Positions 54,462 through 64,000 of a stretch of 64,000 bases of DNA are shown here, piece after piece (positions within the stretch are counted from its first letter, which is position 1; each line of letters starts with the position of its first letter). The notes under the pieces are model-generated. The model saw nothing but the letters and a program-made list of their open reading frames with translations. It was not told the DNA's origin and did not search any database. This stretch comes from Anadara kagoshimensis (lineage: Eukaryota > Mollusca > Bivalvia > Arcoida > Arcidae), in assembly GCA_021292105.1 (NCBI GenBank), contig CM037867.1:16134928-16198927 (forward strand). Reading direction: 5' to 3'. Position numbers and translations under genes: made by a program.

Positions 54462-54660
54462 CAACTCAGTAGGCAAAGTGATCGCTTCGTATTTGGCGGT
54501 CGACGGTTCAAGCCCAGTTAGGCTGTGGCCAAGAAAAAAAAAGTCTGTAGTGCCTGTTCTTTCGCCGAGCCCCATGTATTGAGGAATGAAAGGTGTAGGT
54601 CATTCGGGTGAGATCTTTAACCCCGATGCCGCATGTAACTGTAGGCGTGACACTAAAATC
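54462..54660 (+). mobile_element. SINE family A, 3'-truncated
   Basis: The head is 'gcaactcagtaggcaaagtg' with B box 'cggttcaagcccagttagg'; the body 'cctgttctttcgccgagcc' is present. Confidence 0.65.
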
Positions 54661-54879
54661 CCTCACTGCACGGCCGACCGAAGTAGTTCAGTGGTAGTGT
54701 GTCCGCCTCGAGAACAGGGCTAGGTCAGATACCGCTTCTTTACCTGTCGCTCGGTATTGAAAGAGTATAAAATGACTGGGAGAGTGGTTTACTTTCTGCG
54801 GCATAATGACTCTGTGAGTTAGCACCTTAAAATTCAACCCAAGTGCATTCAATTTTATGCGTTGAAATTCCCCGCATTT

Positions 54880-55034
54880 AAGGATTGAATGTCACTTTGA
54901 ATGCTGTCATCGAGGTATGACTGCATCAGCTCACGTTCAAAGTAAGTGAATCGCGAAGCGATTCATGTTAACTTTGAACGTGAGCTGATGCAGTCATACC
55001 TCGATGACAGCATTCAAAGTGACATTCAATCCTT
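54880..55034. repeat. Perfect 64-bp inverted repeat (hairpin)
   Basis: Arms 54880-54943 and 54971-55034 are exact reverse complements (64/64). The 27-base spacer contains a smaller palindrome (GAATCGC-GAA-GCGATTC). Confidence 0.95.
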
Positions 55035-55780
55035 ATGTTTACATTATTTTTACCCACAAAAAGGTATTATTAATTTTCCGAAAGTCGGTGTATTAATGTG
55101 GTTGGAACACTTAAAGCGAGATAACTCTTATTGTAGAACCATATAAAGAGAACAGCCATGTTGATTTGTCTCGTTGCTTGGCGATCGTAAAATATAGTTC
55201 CGTAAAACACATTTGAAAATTAAATTAGATTTCTCCTTTTTTCACTAAACAATAATCTGTTTGGTAAGATATTACCATGAATATAATTATTTAGTCGAAT
55301 AACAAACAGTTGTTCATAATTTAAATGTGGTGTCCTCGGACTCACTAATTTTTTCACTTCGTATCTTTATAGGCCATGGGAAATGGACATTAATCATTAA
55401 AAAATTATTTTGATATAAAAAGACAACAAATATTGATTTTTATTATTCTTTTTTATTTTCAAATCATTTTTAAAATTGGTGCAGTACGTTTGTTACCGCT
55501 CGTAAAGAGCGTCCCTGCAGTCGCCGGATAGATTTATGAATGAACCCGCAGGAAATTATGAATGAATAAGTAGTCCCTTGGTGGTATGTATTCCTCCGCT
55601 GTACATCGAAAGCGGATTGGCTGAAGATATTAACTGACGTATCGCTTTACACAGAGCGCGCGACACACTGCTGTCATCGAAAAATTAACGCAATGGTTCC
55701 AAAGAGATTCATATAAGGCAATGCATTTGTAATGTAAACATAGACGTGTTAGAACACGTTTATGCGGCAACACCGCTATG
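55035..55780. other. Remainder of the unknown insertion
   Basis: No ORF with a recognisable domain; AT-rich with some CpG-containing patches near 55640-55680. Confidence 0.4.
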
Positions 55781-56229
55781 TGGCGTAACAGTGCATGCTA
55801 ATAAAACGCACTCGCACATCTCGCGCATGCACAAACCTGTTCTTATGTTAATCCTTAGAGATCATTAAACTTTTATCTAGTCATGAATAGCAGAGGTTGC
55901 TAGCGCCACTTTTAAAAAAGCATTTTATCCAACCAACCAATTTTAATGCATTGCTCTGATAGTACTGCAAAGGCAAAAAAATCTGCCACTTTTTAGAGTT
56001 CCCTCTACTATTCCAGAAATCCACGATACAAATAAAAATTACATGTATATTTGGGATTTAATTTTTGTAGCGTCTATTAAGAACTAGACCAGATTGATTT
56101 ATGTAATACTTAGCTGTCTCTGCGAATGCACCCCAGAATAATAAATAGGCAATGTTGATATTTCTGCTACTTTTGAAGAATTAGCACTTGACAGGAATGG
56201 ATATTTGGATCTTATTTCATTTATATTTT

Positions 56230-57560
56230 ATGACGATAGTGTATGGAGATTCTGCTTTGTTGACCAGGCATTTTAAGCCTCAGGATTTTGAGTTGAAATT
56301 AGAGGGAAATCATACTAATTTTCACAGCTATTTTTCGGCCTTTTGCATTAATTTTGTCAAATACAAACCCCTATATATTATCAAAGCATAGAACTTAAAC
56401 TTTTTGTTTCCATCAAATTTAGTCAGATATTGGTAACAATGGCAACGGAATATCCATTTTAATGCAAAAATTTGGGAAAAATCATTAAAATATTGCTTCT
56501 GGATGCATGAGTGACAAACTAATGCATATATCTACGAGGAATTCACACCAAAATGATAAAAATGAATTGATTTGATACAATTCAAACTTTTATTGTAAAA
56601 TATTTCAGCAATACTGAAGTTTTAGCACAATCAAATCTGTGATATATTTATAGTCTTATAATGAACAAAATCTTGATTTTAATCTTTTATTCACGATTTA
56701 CAAACAAATGATGGTTGGTTTTCGATGCTTATTTTCAGCCTTTCTATTGTAAATTATTATAAGGAAACCTTATATATCCTTAAAGATAAAGAATTGAAGT
56801 TTTGATTACATTTGCAATAAAGTCTTATTATTGGTTACCATGGCAACGGATCTACATCTAATTTGCATAAATAGGTAAACAATCATTTAAATATTGTTTA
56901 TAAACGCATATCCTAACTGAATACATATAACTATTGGAAATTTACATTGAATGGGCAAAAAAAAATGATTTCAAGCAATTTAATTCTTGTTATAACAAAT
57001 ATGCAGGAATACTCAACTTATATTTCAAATTTTAACTCCCAGTATGCTTTTACTTTGAAATAAACAATATCCATTAATATATCATGACTCAAGGTTATAC
57101 AAATAAATGTATGTATGTTTTTAAGGTTGTTTTTCAGTGTTTTTCTTGAAAACCTCCTGGGCTGGGTAACTCGAAGCTCTCTTAGCAGTTACGAACACTT
57201 ATTGCTTATATAACACAAAGTAGTTAAGTGTTCGTAACTGCTAAGAGAGCTTCGAGTTACCCAGCCCTGTACTCTGAAAAATATAGAGTAAATTTTATAT
57301 GTCTTTTCATAAAAGTCTGATATCGGTTGCCATGGTAATTAGTAAAAAAAATCAGCTAATGCAAATAAAGGTATATTCATTTAAATAGTGTTTCTTGATA
57401 TATAATTCACTAAAATGTGTGTTTCTTTAAATGCATTGAAGGTACAAAAGAAGAAATAATTATTCATTGAAAAAAATTAAGAAATACTCACCAATGTAAC
57501 ATACATGTATATATACTCTCATTATGAAAAAATATCAAATGCAGTCTCAGAATTAAAGAT
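56230..57560 (+). repeat. Diverged tandem repeat of about 390-400 bp
   Basis: GGTAACAATGGCAAC (56432), GGTTACCATGGCAAC (56833) and GGTTGCCATGGTAAT (57325), each followed by similar 'gcataaataggta' and 'catttaaatattg' blocks, mark three units. Removing the 109-bp hairpin at 57159 makes the two spacings about equal. Confidence 0.6.
57159..57267. mobile_element. 109-bp hairpin element
   Basis: Arms 57159-57201 and 57225-57267 are exact reverse complements over 43 bp, starting GGGCTGGGTAACTCGAAGCT. The loop is 23 bases. It interrupts the tandem repeat around it. Confidence 0.9.
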
Positions 57561-58410
57561 TTGACCATTTATTACGTTTTAAGGCTTTATGGTGAAAAGA
57601 GACAAGGAAAATATTCTTAAAATTTGTTTTCAAGTTTTAATCTACATGATCAAATTACGAAAAATCCAACAGACATAAACTGTTAACTGAAATTTTAAAA
57701 TGATCCTCTATAAACTGTACGGTTGGTTGGTTTGTTGGTTGAATGTTTTTACACTACATCAGTTGATTTTTTCAGCTTCTTGTGATGAGACAACTTTTTC
57801 TTTTTAATTTCAATTGTTAGTCTAAAACAAAATGGCGACATTTAGAGTGCTAGTACATATACGCTGGATACACCGACTGCGATGTCACAGAAAATTAAGT
57901 CCATTGCACTAATCGAGCCACAACAAGGAAACCCCTTTCTTAATTGAAATTGATCCCAATCACCTGGGATTTGAAGGTTACACCTTCATCACTCGGTCAC
58001 TGAAGCCACCCTATAAAGTGTATGAGAAACATACTACTACTAGATTTACAATGCAATGCAACCCGAACTGCAATTAATTGCCATGTGCATTATTTTTAAA
58101 TAAAAATTCAAAAATATCTCATGACAAAACAATAATTAATTTATTGAGGGGGTGGACCTTGGACCAGAGGACAGAGCATATAAAGTATTAGATTGCTCTC
58201 TATCATGCAAGCAATTTAAAATATATATGTGTTTTATATGTGGGAGTCTGAATAGTTTTGTTAGATATCCAACAATGTATTATATAGGGGTGGCGCTAAC
58301 GAAATATGTTGAGTATTGGATATATCTAATAGAAAGGGTTGAGGTTGTGGATCTTAATAGGTTTCAATGTGATCAAAGGGTGTGGCACAGTTACTGGTGG
58401 CAAAACCTAT
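57561..58410. other. No supported feature
   Basis: AT-rich; a GGTT tract near 57721-57740. A 98-codon frame at 58152-58448 has no domain, and its end overlaps the adjacent MITE. Confidence 0.4.
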
Positions 58411-58412
58411 TA

Positions 58413-58626
58413 CAGTACAGACCTGTCGAAAGTTTAACACTAAGATAAAGGATAAGTGCCGAATCGACAGCCCATTTTGGCTGCTCATTATCAACACCTC
58501 TTGATAACTGCTATCTATGTTTCGGCGGGCCAGTTTTTTCGACCAAAAGCATATCCAAACCCCTCTCCAGCCGATTTCGACTCTTTTTCGTTAACTCGGT
58601 GTTAAACTTTCGACGGGTCTGTACTG
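58413..58626. mobile_element. 214-bp MITE, CAGTACAG ends, copy 2
   Basis: CAGTACAGACCTGTCGAAAG and CTTTCGACGGGTCTGTACTG are inverted, with TA on both sides. The interior is partly shared with 16106-16326 ('ttcgactc.tttt.gtta'). Confidence 0.75.
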
Positions 58627-59400
58627 TATGTACTGTACTTCTTGTGATTAGACACATCATTTTTAAGATTTCTGGCAATCTCAGGTAGTCGAGTAAAATA
58701 AGAATTTTACATATTTTTTGTGGTTTCCAAATAGCAGCCATGTTAGATTTTTATATGCCATTACCATGTCTTCAGACCAATGATAATGTAGTGCCTGCAT
58801 AGTAACATCATGTTGTTTTGTTGTAATGTTGCTTAATGTCGCATCAGCATTTTTTAGCTATCTGCGACAGAATCAAGTTAATTTAATTCTAAAAATAAAT
58901 CAAAGTACAAGGTCTTGTATGTGCAAGATATAACAGTGTGTGTTTGAACTGACCGGGGTTCGAACCCACGGCGGTCCCACTCTAGAGACACACACTAAGT
59001 AGACCCGATATGGGAAATAATACACGCGGTAGTACATATGCATGCATATTTATATTCACTTGGAAAATCTAATTTATGATACTACAGTAAATTTAAAAAA
59101 AATAAATAAATAAAAATTCATGTACGAAATCACGAAATGTAAACTCTATAAAAAGACCTTCCATATACTGATATACAGATCAATCGTTTATAAAGCCACG
59201 TTTCCATCTACAAGCTGAAATAATAAGAGCTATACATTAGCTATATATAAAATAAAATAATTCATTGAACTATATGCAAGTTAAACTAGTTTAAATACAT
59301 TTCATTTAGTTCAGTAAAGATGTGTTACCTTGGAATAAGGTAATGTTATCATCTGTTTTACATTGATGTCAAGATTGTTTCAAGGTTGTCAAGTAAAAGT
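58627..59400. other. Mostly featureless stretch with a tRNA-like SINE head
   Basis: On the minus strand, 58950-59010 has a B box in GGTTCGAACCCCGGTC preceded by a tRNA-like arm, probably a SINE head with no body. Nothing else was recognised. Confidence 0.45.
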
Positions 59401-59460
59401 TGATGTCGAAAACAGGACTACCCGAAAAAAAACAACCTTCGGCAAGCGAAATGACAACAT

Positions 59461-60895
59461 CCCGTGATGTAGACACAGGATTCACAGTTAAGACAGTGCT
59501 TGTCAATACTGTGTCTACATTTCAGGAGACAAGCACTGTCTTAACTGTGAATCCTGTGTCTACATCACGGGAGACAAGCACTGCCTTAACTGTGAATACT
59601 GTGTCTACAATACGGGAGACAAGCACTGCCTTAACTGTACATCCTGTGTCTACAATACGGGAAACAAGCACGGCCTTAACTGTGAATCCTGTGTCTACAA
59701 TACGGGAGACAAGCACTGCCTTAACTGTGAATCCTGTGTCTACATTACTGTGAATCATGTGTCTACATTACTGTGAATCATGTGTCTACATCACGGGAGA
59801 CAAGCACTGCCTTAACTGTAAATCCTGTGTCTACAATACGGGAAACAAGCACGGCCTTAACTGTGAATCCTGTGTCTACAATACGGGAGACAAGCACTGC
59901 CTTAACTGTGAATCCTGTGTCTACATTACTGTGAATCATGTGTCTACATCACGGGAGACAAGCACTGCCTTAACTGTAAATCCTGTGTCTACAATACGGG
60001 AAACAAGCACGGCCTTAACTGGGAATTCTGTGTCTACAATACGGGAGACAAGCACTGCCTTAACTGTGAATACTGTGTCTACATTACTGTGAATCATGTG
60101 TCTACATCACGGGAGACAAGCACTGCCTTAAGTGTGAATCCTGTGTCTACAATACGGGAGACAAGCACTGTCTTAACTGTGAATCCTGTATCTACATTAC
60201 GGGAGACAAGCACTGCCTTAACTGTACATCCTGTGTCTACAATACGGGAAACAAGCACGGCCTTAACTGGGAATTCTGTGTCTACAATACGGGAGACAAG
60301 CACTGCCTTAACTGTGAATACTGTGTCTACATTACTGTGAATCATGTGTCTACATCACGGGAGACAAGCACTGCCTTAAGTGTGAATCCTGTGTCTACAA
60401 TACGGGAGACAAGCACTGTCTTAACTGTGAATACTGTGTCTACAATACGGGAGACAAGCACTGTCTTAACTGTGAATCCTGTATCTACATTACGGGAGAC
60501 AAGCACTGCTTTAACTGTGAATCCTGTGTCTACAATACGGGAGACAAGCACTGCCTTAACTGTGAATACTGTGTCTACATTACTGTGAATCATGTGTCTA
60601 CATCACGGGAGACAAGCACTGCCTTAAGTGTGAATCCTGTGTCTACAATACGGGAGACAAGCACTGTCTTAACTGTGAATACTGTGTCTACAATACGGGA
60701 GACAAGCACTGTCTTAACTGTGAATCCTGTATCTACATTACGGGAGACAAGCACTGCCTTAACTGTGAATCCTGTGTCTACAATACGGGAGACAAGCACT
60801 GCCTTAACTGTGAATACTGTGTCTACATTACTGTGAATCATGTGTCTACAATACGGGAGACAAGCACTGCCTTAACTGTGAATACTATGTCAACA
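59461..60895 (+). repeat. 45-bp minisatellite with 248-bp higher-order repeats
   Basis: About 30 units of 'gtgtctacaatacgggagac' + 'aagcactgccttaact' + 'gtgaatcct' occur. From about 59840 they are arranged in blocks of five units plus a 23-base piece; blocks starting at 60089, 60337 and 60585 are almost identical. The first unit is inverted: 59461-59504 is the exact reverse complement of 59528-59571. Confidence 0.9.
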
Positions 60896-60995
60896 TTACT
60901 AGAGTCCAACGCTTAATGAAATACAGACTTTATTAAACGCTAAAGTTGCAACACCTAATGCAGTCCAGACTTCATTAGGCGTTGACAATTTCGAC

Positions 60996-61118
60996 ACCAA
61001 ATGAAGTCCAAATATTGAGGCTCCAGACAAGTTGTCTTTTTAGTGTTACAAAATATATTTTCTCAAAATTGAACTATTGTAGTTGATTCTCAATATTTGG
61101 ACTTCATTAGGCGTCGAA
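60996..61118. repeat. Inverted repeat around AATGAAGTCCAAATATTGAG
   Basis: About 60997-61025 and 61090-61118 are inverted copies (about 26 of 29). The same 'cttcattaggcgt' motif recurs at 60970 and 61335, framing the nested MITE at 61119. Confidence 0.6.
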
Positions 61119-61326
61119 ATTGACGGATCGCCGGCCACGCCCACTATGTTCCGACAAGGGGTCGACATGCTTGAATTACACGCAAAAAGAATGAAAACTC
61201 GGCCTGAATTGTGCGGTTTAATGACGTCACTGACACTAGAACGTCATTAGTTGCCCTGAGGCTGATTTGGTACCGTGATGGCGGTCAGTGTCGGGACATT
61301 GTGGGCGTGGCCGGCGATACGTCAAT
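61119..61326. mobile_element. 208-bp MITE, ATTGACG ends, copy 2
   Basis: ATTGACGGATCGCCGGCCAC and GTGGCCGGCGATACGTCAAT are inverted; about 80% identical to 41192-41398. Confidence 0.75.
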
Positions 61327-61627
61327 ATTGTGACTAATGAAGTCCGGATGGCGTTGTAATTTCGACATTGGTTTTCATTAGGAGTCTTTACAGCTCATTC
61401 TACAACTTTTCGATAATTAGGCCTTTATCAGGTGCCGATATACCCCCCCTCCTTTGAAAAATTGAAGAGAGAGAGAGCGAGAGCTATTGACTGATGTGAC
61501 CCCCATTTGTTAATGTAACAACCCATTTCTGTATACGTGTTGTTCCGGATCGCGTTTACTAGACCCCACGTTTCTGGAAGATCGAGCCTTCGGCACTCGC
61601 ACCTAGCATTGATATACTAGTAATTCT

Positions 61628-61674
61628 CAATCCCCCCTTTCAAAAAATCCTGGATCCGCCCCTGATATACATTC
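61628..61674 (-). repeat. End of an interspersed GGATCCGCC-type repeat
   Basis: 'ccccctttcaaaaaatcctg' + 'gatccgcccctg' is the reverse of the start of the copy at 63165. Confidence 0.45.
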
Positions 61675-61904
61675 AAATTGCATTCTAATAACATAGCACT
61701 CCTTTTTACAAGGAAAACTGTGGTAGAATTAAAAAAACCTTAAAAATAAAAAAAATATTTAAAAAAATATTTTTAACTTAGAAATATTGATTCCCCTTGT
61801 GGAAATTATTTGTGAACGGAAAAATATTTTCAATGGTATTGGAACATGTGGGAAAGTGAATTGTCCTTGCCGTTGACCTTTACTGGTTCACCTGGTATTA
61901 GGAT

Positions 61905-62150
61905 AATGTGACTGGGAGACTGGCACGCTTGTCTGAAGCGTACTGACTCGGTAAGCTAGCACAGTAAAGTCGCCCTGAGTGCGCGCTAGTACAAGGCAGA
62001 CCATACAACACACTCGCACTTCACATGCATACACAAACTTGTTCATAGATTAATCCATAGAGATTAATAAAAATAGTTTTCGTTTCTCGCGAATAGTTAA
62101 AAACATTTGCTGAGTTGACGTTAAGCAACACCCAACCAACCAATTATTGG
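61905..62150 (+). mobile_element. SINE of the third family, undisrupted copy
   Basis: It contains 'gtgactgggagactgg', 'aagtcgccctgagtgcgcgc', 'aaacttgttcatagattaat' and 'caaccaaccaatt', the same order as 54664-55945 without the insertion. Confidence 0.6.
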
Positions 62151-63160
62151 TATGGGAGTTGGACAGAAAACTATTATGAACAGAAAAGACATTATCATAA
62201 TATGTTTCGTTTCTACATGTAGGATAGGAATGTGCATATAAAAAGTGTTTAGATAAATAATTCAAATAGATATTTCATGTAAAACAAACTTAGGGCACCT
62301 AATTTCACCTGTTACATATGATAAAATATTTGAAAATATTCAAATAATGGAAATAACCGATTTTGAACTTAATCAAACTGGATAGATTAAGTATTTATTA
62401 AATGTGTTTTATTGTGTTGCAGGATAACCGATAGCTCTGAGATATCCCATTAATTCGCGCTCATGTTCCCCCTCCCCCCGTCAGTAACCATTACATATTG
62501 TCAAGAGTTAACTCAACATTTGCACTCGCAAGCTGTTCAGTATTACCTTACCACTCGTGCAAGGTATATTTAAAGCAAACATTATCAACCTATTTCTAAT
62601 CTATATGAATCGTACTTGGTATTACTATCACGGTTTGATTTTCAGAAAATATAGCTATTTGGACAAAATATAGGTCATTGGTTTCCAGCTCTATATAATC
62701 CTCAATCATATATTAGTTATATTCTTACAAATGTAACTCCTCAAAAACTAGTAAGACAAAGTATTAAGCGGATTACATGATTTTTCTTACCAAAATTATT
62801 CAAATGCGGATAAAAGCATGAGACTTTGCACTAATATTTTTTCAATGTACATAGTTTTTAAAATCAATCATAAAGAGAACAGTATATTAGACGAATTATA
62901 ACTCATGATAAATTAAACGAACTGTAACCTACCCGCCAAGGTAAATTCAAATAATATTGACACGTCACTTGCTTTAAGTAAAACAGTATATTTTAACATA
63001 GGCGTAGGAGGGTTTTTAAATATTGGGGGGGGGGGGGGCAAACCGCATTTTCAATGTATTGTGCATCGTTTTTGATAGGTAAAAATACTGTGATATCAAG
63101 GCAAGATTATATAAAATAAATGTATGACACAAGCCCTCTCATTTGAGACGGACATTTGAG
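62151..63160. other. No supported feature
   Basis: AT-rich sequence, a G-run at about 63025-63039; no coding or repeat structure was recognised. Confidence 0.4.
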
Positions 63161-63164
63161 ATGG

Positions 63165-63320
63165 ATATCGGAGGCTGATCCAGAATTTTAGAAAGGGGGG
63201 CGTAGAATGTGAGAGCCGAAGGCTCGAACCTTCTAGGGGGGTTCGGGGGCATGCTCCCCCGGAAAATTTTGAAAATGTGGCGCAAAAATCCTGCATTCTG
63301 GAACATTAAGTTCACAATAT
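63165..63320 (+). repeat. Interspersed repeat with a G/C hairpin
   Basis: 'ggaggctgatccagaatttt', 'ccgaaggctcgaaccttcta' and the stem GGGGGCATGCTCCCCC (63244-63259) form a block often seen in invertebrate repeats. Family not identified. Confidence 0.45.
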
Positions 63321-63605
63321 ATATGAAATTATACAAAATTCGAATTTTGACTAATCAATTGATTAAAGTAATCAGGCTTCGAACAACTCGGGCCAAGTTT
63401 GATCAAAATTCACCAATAGACATGGAAGATATGGAGCGGACACGATATTGGGATGGACAACCAGACGGACGGACAGATAGACAGACAGGGTGATTCCTAT
63501 ATAACCCCCTAAACTTTGTTTGCGGGAGTATATAAAAATATAGAATAAATAATAGTACTCGTAAGAGTGGATATTACAAACTCATTCGGTAATACTTTTG
63601 TATTC

Positions 63606-63840
63606 ATTGTCAGAAATATACTATTTTTTAATTTCCTGCTAGTTGAAATCGGAAAATCTTCAAAAACTAAGGAAGACTTCCCCATGCAAAGTACTTCCTT
63701 AGCTAAATTTGGTTTAATATATTTTGTTCTTTTGGATGTTTTTCAACCCTTTTAACAAATTTTGGTTTCAATTTTTTGGTTCAAGCACTACTGTTGAGGA
63801 ATTGTATTCCGAAACGGACGTCTAGTGCTGTAAAATTAGC
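63606..63840 (+). mobile_element. Short interspersed element ending in a hammerhead, copy 4
   Basis: The body ('cttcaaaaactaaggaagac', 'catgcaaagtacttccttag') matches 7100-7340 and ends in the hammerhead at 63784-63829. Confidence 0.6.
63784..63829 (+). ncRNA. Hammerhead ribozyme motif, one core change
   Basis: Stem I AGCACTA / TAGTGCT is perfect (7 bp), stem II GGAAT / ATTCC perfect (5 bp, loop TGT). GAAA, CGGACG and the cleavage triplet GTC are intact. The core reads CTGTTGA rather than CTGATGA, a change at an invariant A that should impair cleavage. Confidence 0.7.
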
Positions 63841-64000
63841 ACCGGTATCAGATGTAACATAACATAAGCATTAGTAAGTTATACATATAACTTAACCAAA
63901 AGATTTGACTCTCTCATTGATGTTACTAATAAATTTAAAATAGAAGCAAATGAATTAATTTTACACTATTTGGATTCAAGAATACAAAAAAGAAATATTT

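Larger units (their letters stand above)
54849..55789. mobile_element. Unknown 941-bp insertion carrying a giant hairpin
   Basis: The 7-bp repeat AGTGCAT occurs on both sides (54842-54848, 55790-55796), consistent with a target duplication. No transposase gene; the main content is the palindrome at 54880-55034. Confidence 0.5.
54664..55945 (+). mobile_element. SINE of a third family, split by an insertion
   Basis: The 5' part (54664-54848) has the head 'gtagttcagtggtagtgtgt' and 'atgactgggagagtgg'. The 3' part (55790-55945) has 'aaacctgttcttatgttaat' and the tail 'ccaaccaaccaatt'. The copy at 61905-62150 shows these parts joined. The insertion between is flanked by AGTGCAT. Confidence 0.65.

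Noticed and set aside
54946-55146. 66-codon ORF overlapping the giant hairpin
   Set aside because: It starts with GTG inside the palindrome spacer; no domain or splice context.
59400-60836. Long ORFs on both strands with 15-residue repeats (for example NPVSTIRETSTALT, SCVYNTGDKHCLN)
   Set aside because: A 45-bp repeat without stops is open in several frames on both strands; the frame shifts every 248 bp, and there is no splice or domain evidence.

Overview
The window looks like nuclear DNA of a marine bivalve mollusc. It is AT-rich, its genes have GT-AG introns, and it is crowded with tRNA-headed SINEs, many terminal-inverted-repeat MITEs and long tandem-repeat elements that begin GCTCACCTGA and end in an AGGCCCATGGGCCT hairpin. 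The last are the pearl / Helentron-associated type known from bivalves. No species is claimed. All gene models were built by eye from splice signals, phase agreement and remembered family motifs.

Layout. (1) 181-8064, + strand: the 3' seven exons of a single-pass membrane receptor with tandem C-type lectin domains, a Pro/Thr stalk, one transmembrane helix and a short tail. (2) 8.2-20.5 kb: repeats, including a dead mariner element (9733-10918), a 2.4-kb pearl/HINE element (13096-15538) and a 390-bp tandem repeat. (3) 20506-24424: a pogo-like DNA transposon with matching inverted ends, a transposase split by one frameshift, and a second gene encoding a small HIRAN-like protein. (4) 27748-31703: a nearly intact Penelope-like retroelement with identical 65-bp repeats at both ends, an ORF1, a reverse transcriptase/GIY-YIG ORF2 with one in-frame TGA, and a third ORF. 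ORF3 encodes two C2H2 zinc fingers, and its first residues (M-ARTKTTQRK) copy the N-terminal tail of histone H3. (5) 32873-50783, + strand: an eight-exon TRUB2 gene (mitochondrial pseudouridine synthase family) whose introns hold many repeats. It lacks the expected catalytic Asp, has a GC-AG intron, a homopolymer frameshift with an in-phase upstream donor, a 28-bp minisatellite made from an exon end plus its splice donor, and a long repeat-built acidic C-terminus. (6) 51.3-64 kb: nested SINEs/HINEs, two large perfect hairpins, a 45-bp minisatellite with 248-bp higher-order structure, and further MITEs.

Three hammerhead-ribozyme-containing copies of one short interspersed family (near 6.2, 7.3 and 63.8 kb), a fourth relic (37.9 kb), and a hammerhead-like fold at the Penelope repeat make self-cleaving RNA a recurring theme. 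The most novel-looking items are the H3-tail-like zinc-finger ORF3 of the Penelope element and the HIRAN gene inside the pogo-like transposon. The two host genes are ordinary in type, but the TRUB2 copy shows several signs of relaxed constraint or unusual evolution.
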